From positions 4,681,872 through 4,745,871 of the forward strand of contig NC_037601.1 in NCBI RefSeq assembly GCF_003073045.1: DNA of 64,000 nucleotides, read 5' to 3'. The position numbers and the translations under genes are program-made. This stretch comes from Pomacea canaliculata. Taxonomy: Eukaryota > Mollusca > Gastropoda > Architaenioglossa > Ampullariidae. The notes beneath the pieces are model-generated. The model did not search any database. It was not told where the DNA came from and worked only from the letters and a program-made list of their open reading frames with translations. Within the stretch, counting starts at the first letter, position 1. Each line of letters starts with the position of its first letter. Shown here piece after piece: positions 1 to 13,742 of this stretch.

Positions 1-461
1 TGACACAGTTGTTGAATATAGTGTTATTGATTCCTTAGTGTGTAGGTCAAATATTGTAGAATTCTTTTTCATTTTGCTGCTTATGCATCTTAACTGTTTG
101 TGAACAATGGTCACAGAGTTTATCAAGTAATGGCTAAATTGCTAGAATCTGCAAATGTCCTTCAGCTTTATTTTCTTGTTATACAACCTTAAGAATACAA
201 TCTTGGTAAGGATAAATTGCAGCACCACATTATTTTTTGACTTGCTATGATAATGGCTAATTTACAGATAGTCCACCATTGAATGTGTGACACAGCAATT
301 CTGATATGAGTAAAAAAAAAAAACCCTGTCATTGAAAAGCAAACATTTATTTGCTTGAAACTGTGCATCCATGTCTTTAAAATTACACATTGTTGTTTAA
401 CATCAAAAGCTGTAAGGGCTTTGTTACACCATTGATAAATTTAAATTTTTTTTATTGGCAG

Positions 462-561
462 GTACTTAATGGGACAAGAAGGCTACTGTTTGACCACTGT
501 AGAGACAGCTGTATCATATATAGTTACTTCAGATCTACCAAGATTGTGTTCTCCTAATTGA
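462..561 (+). CDS. Probable terminal coding exon of an unrecognised upstream gene
   Basis: A pyrimidine-rich tract ending in TTGGCAG makes a good splice acceptor, with the exon starting at 462. Reading from 463 gives 32 codons and then TGA at 559-561, ending in the residues DLPRLCSPN. A second frame starting at 462 is also open for about as long, so the phase is not certain. I prefer the frame from 463 because its composition looks more like a globular protein. A polyadenylation signal lies 130 bases downstream. The rest of the gene would be to the left of the window. I do not recognise the family. Confidence 0.45.
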
Positions 562-691
562 AAAAGAAATGACTTGTATCATAATTTACATCACACTAAC
601 ATTATGTATCCTGGTTCTCCACACTTTTAATATGGTTCTTGCATATTGTGTGAAATGTATGCATATTTAAAAGATTTGCATAATTATGCCC

Positions 692-697
692 AATAAA
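692..697 (+). terminator. Polyadenylation signal AATAAA after the upstream exon
   Basis: A canonical AATAAA hexamer lies about 130 bases after the TGA of the candidate terminal exon and is followed by T-rich sequence. It would give a short 3'UTR. The position fits, but nothing here proves that it is used. Confidence 0.4.
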
Positions 698-699
698 CA

Positions 700-3600
700 T
701 GAATTTATTCTTTTTCACAACCACAGACAAGCATGCTGAAATGCAAAAGAAAGAGAATTTATTTTTATTTGTACAGTAATAGAAATTGCCATTATGTAAT
801 CTAGTCATAGCGACAAAATAATTCTTTTGCTTTGAAGATGCTAGTGCAAATTAAAATCAAATGCAGTACAGTTTTTTTCACATTATGAAATATGAATGTA
901 ACAGTTTTTAAACTTTTTTTCTCCTTAAAAGCCTTTGTTAATTACTATTGTTTTTCATGAAGTTTCATGAAGCCTGTGTTGGTTTATGACAGTTTTCTGC
1001 TGTTGAGAGCAACCTCTGGGTGAATGACAACTTTCACTTATATATAATTCATGTAGGACGAAGTTATACTGTCACCCATTATTTATAGAGCTATTTAATG
1101 GACCATCAATTGCTTATATTAGTACAAATTGAAGTTTATATAGTTTTTTTTTAACTTTATATTTTTATGTTATTGTACAAGGTATTCGTAGCAGATGCTA
1201 GCATGACGTGTGTGTGTATACACACACACACCCGGGCTGGTCTAAAGTTTGAAGAATTTCTTCTTCATGAATTTAGTGTTGTTGTATTTTTGTACATTGA
1301 ACCTCAATATTTAATTAAGAAATTCCCTGAAATTCATCCTCCAGGACAGAAATCATACTGTTGAATGACTGAAAACAAAAAGCATCTGGCATCAGCATAA
1401 TTGAGGTGCCAACTTTGTTTCCCAGCAAGATTGTGACTTTCGTCTTCTTACAAGAATCAAACACCCACTGAAGTAGATCCTCTGGGACTGACAATATCAA
1501 AGCTCTTTTTCCCCATTTTTGTTTTTGGGAGATGAAGTGCAAGGAAATTAGATATCAAGGTTCAGTGCACAAAAACTCTTAAGTAAAATTCGGTAAACTT
1601 TTGGACCTTCCCATATGCTCCCAGTTTTTTTTATCATTGTGAGATTAACTCTTATTCCTCTGACAGTTACACGATCAGTAATGGTTGCATTTTATATTTT
1701 CTTTTTTAAACAAGATATATTTAGCGATCTTTTACAGCATTTACTCAGCTGTGTATAACAGTATTTTGTAATTACAGAAGAACCAATTTAAATTTTTACT
1801 CAATCCACATGAGAGAAAAGAACAAGGTGGGAGAGAATTTTAGATTACTTGTGTACCGTGGACTATTTGTTTTTCAAACGCATGAATGTGCATATACATT
1901 CCATACATCATGTATGTGTGCTTTGCGTATGCATGCTGTCTCAGAATATTGCAATACATTTTTAGAGTAATTAAATGGTATTGGGAAAAGTGACTTTATA
2001 TTTGGAAATTCATACATACTCATTGAAAAGAAATATTAAAGAGAGAGTGAGATTAAATAAGCCAACCTTGTTCACCACTCAAAACAGGTGGTAAAATACA
2101 TGCTACGAAAACAACTAACTCATGCCATCCAACAACTGAAGGCCTTTAGGAAGCTGATTATGATTGTATTTTTTAAACATTTGTATATTTTTTTTAAAGC
2201 TTCTATGAGTACTATAATAAGGGTATTCGGCGTTCAACAGGTGATGTCCTTTCGCTTGACGGACTGTCTTCTGCGTACGGGGAGGGAATGCCATGTCCAA
2301 TTCTAGGGAAGTGGAGTTTATACTACATCAAAGAATAATAAACAGGATAACTGGCACGTGAACCGACTAGGGGGCCCAAGTACACAATTCTATTAAGTAT
2401 TTAGCAAGAACCAGTTATAAGTAGCAGTCGATCGGTGTACCTGCACGGACACAGGCCACTCGCATAGCGATACTTTCATGCTCACGAACACCGATCAGGA
2501 ACGAAGTACACCCTTACCAGTTACCAACCACTGCTTTGTGAAAATGTATATAAATTCTTAAAATTTTGTTGGAGAGGTCCGTTTAAGGATTTTATAAAAC
2601 GCTCTCTTGTTGCCATTGCAGTGATGTCCGGGTGGGTATGAGTTCAGATCCCATGCACCTTACAACACGAATATTTTTCTCTGGCAGTGACGCTGGTCGT
2701 AGAAGTTTTTCCTACATTTGCTCAGGTCGCCTTTCTTTTCCCCCGTAGTATGAAATCGTCACGAGATGGAGGCACTTTTCTATCAAACAGATGAACATTT
2801 AGTGCTGTACGTAATATTAAGATATAGTAAGCTGAAGGGAATGACAAATAATTCACTCCAAGATTAAAGCACACGTACGAAGATATAGAAACGGTTTGTT
2901 GGTTCCGATGGAACTGGTGACAGCTTTTCACTGAGAGCACTTAGGGAGTGTTCATGATAAATTAATCGTCGGTAGCAAGTGTCAAAGGTTAATTACACCA
3001 TCGACATCAGCAGCTCGTAGATTAATTCATGTATGCTGTTGTCGACCGACTGTATCTTACTGTAGCGTAAATGCCACTTTCTACGAATTGTTTCTGCGCG
3101 GTTGTGATTAGTAATTACAGTCTATTTATCCTGCATGGAAAGGACACCCGGGGATTGGCTGGGCGAGAAGAAGAGGAAATAACATTCATGAACCGGATGG
3201 CAGATTTAGGCGAGGTCCAAGGAAATGATGAGGACGACGATGTAGACTTTTATACTTGACGCACTGACAAAAATTCCGGAATGATTAATATGTTGCAGCT
3301 TTAGTAAACACTTGCAATGGGAGCTGGGACTACGGTGTGACCACTGGGGAGACCCTGGGTTCAGATTTTGTCTCGGGACACTCCGTATGAGACACTCGCA
3401 GGGCTAGCCGTCGGAGGCTTTCTCCGGGTAATCATAGTGCAGACGGTGCCTGTCATTAATACAGTGAGGATTGGCTGTCCTGGATTCAGATCTCGTTTCG
3501 GCACGCTGTTCTTTCTATGCGAGTTTGCATTTGTTTACAGAGCTGGCTGCTTTGCTCGGCGTAAAACACATGCAATACCCACCCTCTCAGAAAGTGTGAA

Positions 3601-4640
3601 ATCACCTCAAGATGGAATAACTTTTAAATTCCTACTTAAAACAAAAACAAACCGAGTGGAGTTGTTCCCAAAAAACCACAAAAAACCCCCAAAAAACAAA
3701 AACAAAAACAAAACATAAAAAATAACAGACACGCGTGTTTTCACAACTAAATTTAAATAAAAGGGGGGAAAAAACCCAACAAAGATTTGAGAAATGGTCT
3801 TGATGAGCAGGATGTTATGGTAGATTGAAGTGGTGATCAAGAGACTTCTCATTTGTCTTTACAGCGGAATACACCCTTTATAAATAATTTTATATGTTAT
3901 GAACTTTGATGTGAGCAAAAATCGCTATATAACTATTGTTGTGGATAATAACAATAAAAACCAATTAACTTGACTAAACAAATATTTGAAGTAATCCATG
4001 CGAAAAATTCTTTACGGAATGAACCCGCAACTTGGCTGCATTTTTGACACGTTATGAATTTAAGAATTCCATATACAGTTAAAAAATACGTGATAGCTTG
4101 CATTAATTATTATGCCACATCGAATACTATTACTAACACGCAAGCAGGTATAGGGTGCGGGAGGGAAGAGGTGCTTGCAGTTTTGTAATTTATGTAAGAT
4201 CAGCGTATTTTCGAGACTGTTGAGGGTTAATTTTTAAGTTGCTTAACATTTTTGGTTTCACGTTGTATACATTTTGGGTTGCGCTCTAGATCAAGTTGTA
4301 AACGTACCTGATTTTCTAAAATAGATGCAAATAAAATTTAATCATTTTACAACTACCGATTGAAAACTGGATATCTTGATCACGAAATAGACATGATCAC
4401 TTTTATTAATACGTCGATCCATGGTATAGCTAAATTAATTTAAAGTATTATATATCCGCACGTGTTGGAATTTGTGAAGCACAAAACGAAAGTAGCTATA
4501 CTTCCTTATCTTATCTTCACCGAATGTCACACAGGAAATGAACTAAAATGAACTTTAATAGACGTTGTTTAGTTTATCGTTCTGTAATTTGTACATACAC
4601 TAAAGATATAATTTATTAATTAACACACTCCCCTCGACAC
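700..4640. other. Intergenic stretch without a recognisable gene
   Basis: This is AT-rich sequence between the upstream exon and the first ARF promoter. Short ORFs on both strands have no coding character. It holds a TG/CA palindrome near 1208-1230, a 9-bp inverted repeat (2430-2438 with 2488-2496), another AATAAA at 2337-2342, and a SINE-like block at 3320-3600. Otherwise I see nothing. Confidence 0.6.
3320..3600 (+). mobile_element. Degenerate SINE-like dispersed repeat
   Basis: The block has two degenerate B-box-like phrases (GGGTTCAGATTTTG near 3358 and GGATTCAGATCTCG near 3482). It also has a 'TTTCTCCGGGTA' module near 3418 and a 'CGGCGTAAAACAC' phrase near 3558. Modules of this style are common in tRNA-derived SINEs of marine invertebrates (from memory, not searched). 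The similar module 'TTTATCCGGGTA' recurs at about 33784. No clean A box or target-site duplication is visible, so the boundaries are approximate. Confidence 0.4.
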
Positions 4641-4700
4641 CCCGTCGCGCCCATAGGCTTCTATGAAAGTCATGTGATCGTGCCTCTCTTTTCTGTCAGG

Positions 4701-4960
4701 TCAGCCAATCATTGTGTGCCTTTGTTTGCTGACCCTGAGACAGGAAATCCTATTGGCTAGGTGACGTCAAGCTCTCCAGCGTGGGTCGCGCCACCGAATA
4801 TCGGTGTTGGTGTGTTGCGCGCCGTCAAGCTGACGTTACAGACCAATGGAGGATGTAGGGACACGTCATGTGGACCACGCTGGAAAAAGCCAGTGCCATT
4901 CTGACACTAAATATAGGTGCAGTAGGTGTCTATAAATACGGAGAACAGCAGACCGATGCA
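4701..4960 (+). promoter_or_regulatory. Promoter of the first ARF-like gene
   Basis: In order: a CCAAT box (4705-4709); a Rel/kB-like GGAAATCC directly joined to an inverted CCAAT (4743-4756); a perfect CRE palindrome TGACGTCA (4762-4769); CCAGCGTGG (4776-4784); a pair of CRE half sites facing each other (4823-4835); another CCAAT (4843-4847); CCACGCTGG (4875-4883), the inverse of the earlier 9-mer; and a TATA box TATAAATA (4931-4938). Transcription should start about 30 bases after the TATA box, near 4960. Most of these elements recur in the same order before the second gene. Confidence 0.75.
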
Positions 4961-5155
4961 ACACTCGTCGAGAGGAAATCAGCTATACTACCGCGACTGG
5001 AGAAAATTGTATTTGTAAAGTAGTGAATTGTAGTTGTACTGGAATTTCTGTAACATTACAGAGCAGAGGCTTGTAAGAACTGAACAGAAGAAACAGTAGT
5101 GTATCCTGAATATACCGTTGTTGGTGACAACGTCAACTAATTAGTGAAGAAAAAC

Positions 5156-6750
<1,595 letters not shown>

Positions 6751-6770
6751 TAACAAACTGTATGGACTTC

Positions 6771-6795
6771 AGAGAGAGAGAGAGAGAGAGAGAGT
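6771..6795 (+). repeat. (GA)n microsatellite in the 3'UTR of ARF copy 1
   Basis: An uninterrupted run of about eleven AG units begins some 20 bases after the stop codon. It is absent from the same place in copy 2. Confidence 0.9.
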
Positions 6796-7298
6796 TCTTT
6801 ATCTGTATTTTTACTTGTACATTGGCTAGTTGTCTCAAGACTTCCGGTTTCTCATTCATGGTTGATCTAGCATTTTATCCTTTTTTTCACGTCGTTCAAG
6901 TTTTATTTAGAACGAGATCAACGGAGGATATTATCTGTGATAGTATGATGGTGTGTGTGAGACGATATAAAACACCCGATTGTGACATAAATATATATAT
7001 GTTTGTGAGTTCGCCACTAACATTTATCTTGTTGTGATGTAAAGATTTTGAAGATGCATAATGTCTACGATTTTAAAGAAATGTTTACCAGTTTTTATAC
7101 TTGTACATTTCAGTGGTAGATATTATAGATTGTGTATTTATAAATGCGTATGTAAGTGTGTTTGCGAGTGTGTGTATGTGTGTGGTGACTGGTGAGTAGT
7201 ATTTCAGGGAATGTATACTCACATTTGACATTACAGTTCTTGTGTTGTGAGAACATCAGATGAAGGTTTCCAAATGACTTGTTTTCTAAATTGTTCGA

Positions 7299-7304
7299 AA
7301 TAAA
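7299..7304 (+). terminator. Polyadenylation signal of ARF copy 1
   Basis: AATAAA overlaps a second AATAAA-like hexamer in AAATAAATAAATT, about 550 bases after the stop codon. The dispersed repeat starting near 7345 lies just beyond, which fits the end of the transcript here. Confidence 0.6.
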
Positions 7305-7344
7305 TAAATTATAGAATACGTTGCCTGCGTTTCTTAATAATAAT

Positions 7345-7445
7345 AACAACAATAATAATAAGTTTATTTATATAGCGCTTTTCCCCACCATTAAAGGTGG
7401 GCTCAAAGCACTTTACTAAAAAGGAAAACTCACAAACATTATAAT
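7345..7445. mobile_element. Short dispersed repeat with hairpin (MITE or SINE-tail like)
   Basis: The sequence begins with an AAT-rich run and continues with TTTATATAGCGCTTTT, then a stem CCCACC (7384-7389), loop ATTAAA, GGTGGG (7396-7401), then CTCAAAGCACTTTAC. The outer arms (AGCGCTTTT and AAAGCACT) also pair imperfectly, so the whole forms a long hairpin. Sequences of the pattern TATATAGCGCTTTT...CTCAAAGCGCTTTAC are widespread repeats in invertebrate genomes (from memory). I cannot name the family. Confidence 0.55.
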
Positions 7446-7789
7446 AATGGATGCTGGTCTCAAATGCGTTTCGTTTAATGAGAATCCGCCCATTTACATG
7501 GAATGAAGTTGCATGCAGGATTCATTTGACGGAAGTTTGTCAGAGAAACACAAGCATCTCTACTTTCCACCATAAAGTGAAATAAAACAGAAACCAAAAA
7601 TCGGAGAAAGACAAAAGAAATGACATAATTTACAAAGCTGACTCATTTGAAAAGTTTACACTCGGTTGAATCATTAATTTGTATGTTTGTATATATACAT
7701 TTATGTACACAAGATGGACAGATGAACCTGAACGGTGGTCATTAAGAAAAGATGATTAAATAGGACAGCCTCGAATTTATAGACTCCAG

Positions 7790-7801
7790 CCCCCCCCCCA
7801 C

Positions 7802-7832
<31 letters not shown>
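7790..7832 (+). repeat. Poly-C then poly-A tract
   Basis: A run of nine C is followed, after ACC, by about 30 A. It may be the tail of a retrotransposed copy, but no element body is recognisable upstream. Confidence 0.8.
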
Positions 7833-7835
<3 letters not shown>

Positions 7836-8117
7836 GTTGCAAGCCTTGACCACACTATTACGGATCATTTATTATGTCATGGCTGAACGAACGCCTTCCA
7901 GTGTTGTTTGTAGCCATGGGGGTAGTGAAGTGGTAAAGAAAAAAAGCCATAATGAGGCTGTTAAAGTATTGTGTTAAAATTTCGCCTTGAAGAAGATATT
8001 TTTCTCTGAATCAAAAGCGCTTTTTTATATTAAATTCACTACACTTACCACTCATTATTATACTGGGGAGGTGGGGAAGGAGAGTGTAAGTAACACAAAC
8101 GGATGAGAGATGCAGAT

Positions 8118-8391
8118 ATGGCGCAAGATGATGATTGTCATGATCCGGCCCAATAATATGATGATACTACGACGTGGCCCAAGATGAGGATTATGATGCG
8201 GCCGAAAATGACGATTGTTACGACTATCCCAAAACGATTACTGTCAATACGGAGCCCAGGATGATGACTCGTATGATGTGCCACAAGATGATGATGATTA
8301 ATAAGATGTGATCCAAGATGATGATTAGTGTTATATGGCCCAAAATGATGCAGAGCACAGAGATGTGGTAGGATGATGATGACGAGTGTAA
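8118..8391. repeat. Degenerate minisatellite, about ten units of 24-31 bp
   Basis: The phrase GGCCCAAGATGATGATT recurs with drift at about 8120, 8147, 8176, 8201, 8226, 8253, 8279, 8310, 8337 and 8366. Spacing is 24-31 bases. Units end in a variable TRTTATGA-like part. A minus-strand ORF across it (8138-8533) gives a His/Ile-rich repetitive peptide, which I take to be a by-product of the repeat. Confidence 0.75.
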
Positions 8392-9139
8392 ACATGTACC
8401 TCAGGGCGAGGATAAGAGGATGATCTGGACTACCATGTTTTTTCATTTGTGGAAAACGTCCTGTGTGACTGCTGGTTCCTAACTCTATAAAGAACAAAAT
8501 ATTTATTTGTAACACGCTCTCTCTCACACACACACTCTCAGAATCGCAGTTTACATAAGATATTCACAGTGGAAACACTTTTATTTCAACAGCTTTGACT
8601 GATTGGGTAAGGAACTCCACAGACTGTTAAAAAAGTTGCTTGTCATATCATTAGCGTCATACACAACTGCCGACACCCCACACACTCTCATGGGTAATAG
8701 GGGTAAGGTTTGGGGTGGTGGTAGTCGAGCTTTTGCAGTTGATCAAAGATATATATCTCGTTTCGTTTGGCAAGCCTTTTTGTCCTAATTTGAGACCCGG
8801 ACAGTCTTTTTTAATTTCCTCTTCAGTTTTACTTTGCCTCTGCCACATGCTCACAAGATTTAATTTTTTTTCTAAATCACAGTTGAAATTATTTTACATC
8901 TGTACGATAACGACTGTGCTGACTATAGCATCATAAATATCAGATATAAGTTGCACCATGCATTGAAAGATGAGAAACACTACTTAACTTTATCCAAATA
9001 TCGATGTACATTTTTTTCTTATTTATTGATTTACGTTCAAGTCTGCTTAATAGATATGAAACTGTTAATAATTATGTCTCTGAGAAATAATGCTTTCGTA
9101 ACTGTACGTGCTGCTCCACTTCTTTTTTGTTTCTTTGAC

Positions 9140-9400
9140 CAGCCAATCACGGAGCTTGTAAGTGTCTTTAGTTCGCTAAGCCATCATACGGGAAATCCTA
9201 TTGGTTGGGTGACGCCATAAACTCCAGCGTGGCCAGCGCCACTAGATACCAGCCGCGTGTAGTTGACGCTGTGTCGGCCGACAACCAAGCAAAAGTTTCA
9301 CGAGGCCACGCTGGAAAAAAAATCAATGCAGTGCAGAAACTAAAAATAAATACAGAGGGTGTCTATAAAACTGAAGAACAGTAGAACGAAGCAGGACACG
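9140..9400 (+). promoter_or_regulatory. Promoter of the second ARF-like gene
   Basis: The element order matches the first promoter: CCAAT (9143-9147); GGGAAATCC (9190-9198), a full match to a GGGWWWWCC Rel/Dorsal-type site, running into an inverted CCAAT (ATTGG 9200-9204); a degraded CRE-like TGACGCCA (9210-9217); CCAGCGTGG (9224-9232); CCACGCTGG (9306-9314); and TATAAAA (9364-9370). CCACGCTGG lies 58 bases before the TATA box here and 56 bases before it in copy 1. The likely initiation region AGAACAGTAGA is also shared. Confidence 0.75.
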
Positions 9401-9668
9401 CTGAGAGTAGACCCGATCAGCTATAGATATATAAGCTGCTACTATACTGAACTGTACAACTATATTATATCTGTTGACATTATATACAGTGTGTTCTTAT
9501 TTGTACAACGGTTTCCTGATCAGTGATAGAACTTCAGAGAAGAGGCGTCGATCAGTACGGAAAACAAGACACGTAAAAAAGGAATTTTATAAGAATATTA
9601 AGTACTGAGTTTATCGCTGCAAAAAATCGGATCAGTTATAATTTAATTGGTGACAGAAAAATAAAAAC

Positions 9669-11742
<2,074 letters not shown>

Positions 11743-12597
11743 TAAGAACCTGTATGGATCTCACCCATTCTACTTAAAAAAAATCTGCGTGAGAAACAGA
11801 GCATTAAAAATCATTAAAAGCGATGTTACAATACTTTGAATCACCCTCGCATTTACACCACTGATCTGTCCACTCACCTAAACACAGCCTTACATTTTTA
11901 TAGAACATCTTAAAAAAACAAAATTGTCCCTTCTTTAAAGCCTGTTTCCGCATGTTTGGAGAATGCCTACCTGTGTTGGCTTGACCTCTTGCGGTTTGAT
12001 GCCGGTTTCCCCCGACCTATGTGTACAGCATTTGACATAACCTGTGCTAAAAAATGACATGCTCAAGGTGATTCCATCAAGCTGATGTATATTTTTTAGA
12101 ATTAAATACTTTGTTTCAAACTGAAGGCATTGTGGAACAAGAAAGCGACTTCTCTGTAACGAAATATTCAGGACAGACTACAATCCACAGAAGTCTACAG
12201 AAGAGGTTCGTGCTGTTTGTGCCCCAGGAGTCCTGATGGCAAGGACTATATACCTAAACCAGAAGAACGACACATCCTTGCAAAAAAGTGGATAACAAGA
12301 CCAAAGGGTTTATTACTGTGATAGTCTGTATGACAATCGAGAGTTTTTATTAGCAGTAAAGATCATGTGAGTTATATATAATTATATATATATGTGTGTA
12401 TGTGTGCGTATGTATGTCGTATGACACTTTTTGTATTGTGAAAGTATTCCTTGACTGTTGATAGATGAATTATTTGTAAATACTATTAAAATTATAAATT
12501 TATAATGAGTTGTCTTTGTTAAAAATGGATCTGTGTATTTCTAGAATGACGACGAGTAACCATGTCGATTTACTTTGCAGCAAAAGTTCTGAGAGAC

Positions 12598-12603
12598 AAT
12601 AAA
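12598..12603 (+). terminator. Polyadenylation signal of ARF copy 2
   Basis: This is a canonical AATAAA about 855 bases after the stop codon. An ATTAAA near 11803 is an earlier alternative. The 3'UTR between is AT-rich with a short (TA/TG) run near 12375-12415. Confidence 0.5.
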
Positions 12604-12609
12604 GCCAAT

Positions 12610-13560
12610 ACTTTCAGTTTTACACCATAAAACAACAACAAACAATTAACAAAAAGAAAAAAAAGGCTGTGCTATTAAGAATAACGTGATTTATTATAAC
12701 AATCAAGCCCAGTCACTTGAAAGCACACATTTCATTATAATTGTGCAAGAAGTACAGTTACATGTACTTCGGTTAGCTATAAGTTGACCCTGTCAACAAA
12801 CCACTCATTCATAATTGCCTAATTCACTCTCCATTCACGTTATAAAAGACGTGACACGAACGTGGTATAGGGTCAAAGGGCAAGTTTCCTCAGGACATGT
12901 CACGGTGAATGATTAATTACACGCATTATGCCGGCTACACAAGTATGAACCACCAGGTTCTTTACAGCACAGCGACAAAACTATTCTTGTCTGTCATTCC
13001 CAACCACGCCACACTACCTCACCAAGGAAGCACGTAGTGCACCAACCGACATTAACTACGCCTTCTACCGCGCATTCTGTCCTTTGTACCATCATCACAG
13101 GTAATGTACTTTGATCTCTGTTGTACTTCATCATGTTTGAAAGCTGCATGGCAAGCAGTTGATTCAAGACAGCATCACACAGTGTGTCACGTACGGCAGT
13201 GCTCATGCCATCTGCATTCGTCATCGGCTGTTATCATCATAGTGTTTTCCCGCAAAGCTAAAGATTAAAAATAGAACACCACTGGTGCAGAAATAGGTCG
13301 ACCATGCGTGGGTTGCTTTCAGGAAATAATATAGGGACCTCGGTGTCCTTGGCTTAATTTGAGCCAACTCCTAAACAGGATGCGTGCACTGAGGCCATCG
13401 AATATAGTCAATGTTCTTTGAACTATATTTCAGTGCATGCTGCCAGCTGCAGTCCTGTAACTCCAGGTGATGATACTACGAATAGAAGAACTGTACACAT
13501 AAAGCGCTTTAATTCTGTTTTGATAACAATTTACTGCTTTTAGGTTTTGTCTTCTAGGCA
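12610..13560. other. Intergenic stretch before the transglutaminase gene
   Basis: I see no convincing gene here. There is an A-rich patch near 12630-12665. The short ORFs on both strands lack coding character. Promoter elements of the next gene probably begin near its right end. Confidence 0.5.
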
Positions 13561-13582
13561 TCATACACGTTATACTAGGCCT

Positions 13583-13595
13583 TGACCTATGACCA
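13583..13595 (-). promoter_or_regulatory. Nuclear-receptor DR1-like site upstream of the transglutaminase
   Basis: TGACCTATGACCA reads on the minus strand as TGGTCA-T-AGGTCA, two direct AGGTCA-type half sites with one base between (a DR1, the pattern bound by RXR, HNF4 and COUP-TF partners). It lies about 150 bases before the first candidate start codon. No clear TATA box was found. A single site like this can occur by chance. Confidence 0.35.
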
Positions 13596-13742
13596 GTTTC
13601 AGTTTATGGCGGCAAATTGACAGTCATCTGCTTCCACGGATGTACAAGTTCGTGGTCTGTCTGCTCTGTTTATTTGTGGAGTGATCAGCGAACCCAGTTT
13701 ATGTGAAGTGTAACCCTGCGATTCGGTCTGGTGGACAGCATC

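Noticed and set aside
8118..8391. CRISPR-like regular repeat
   Set aside because: Units drift too much and there are no unique spacers. The genome is eukaryotic.
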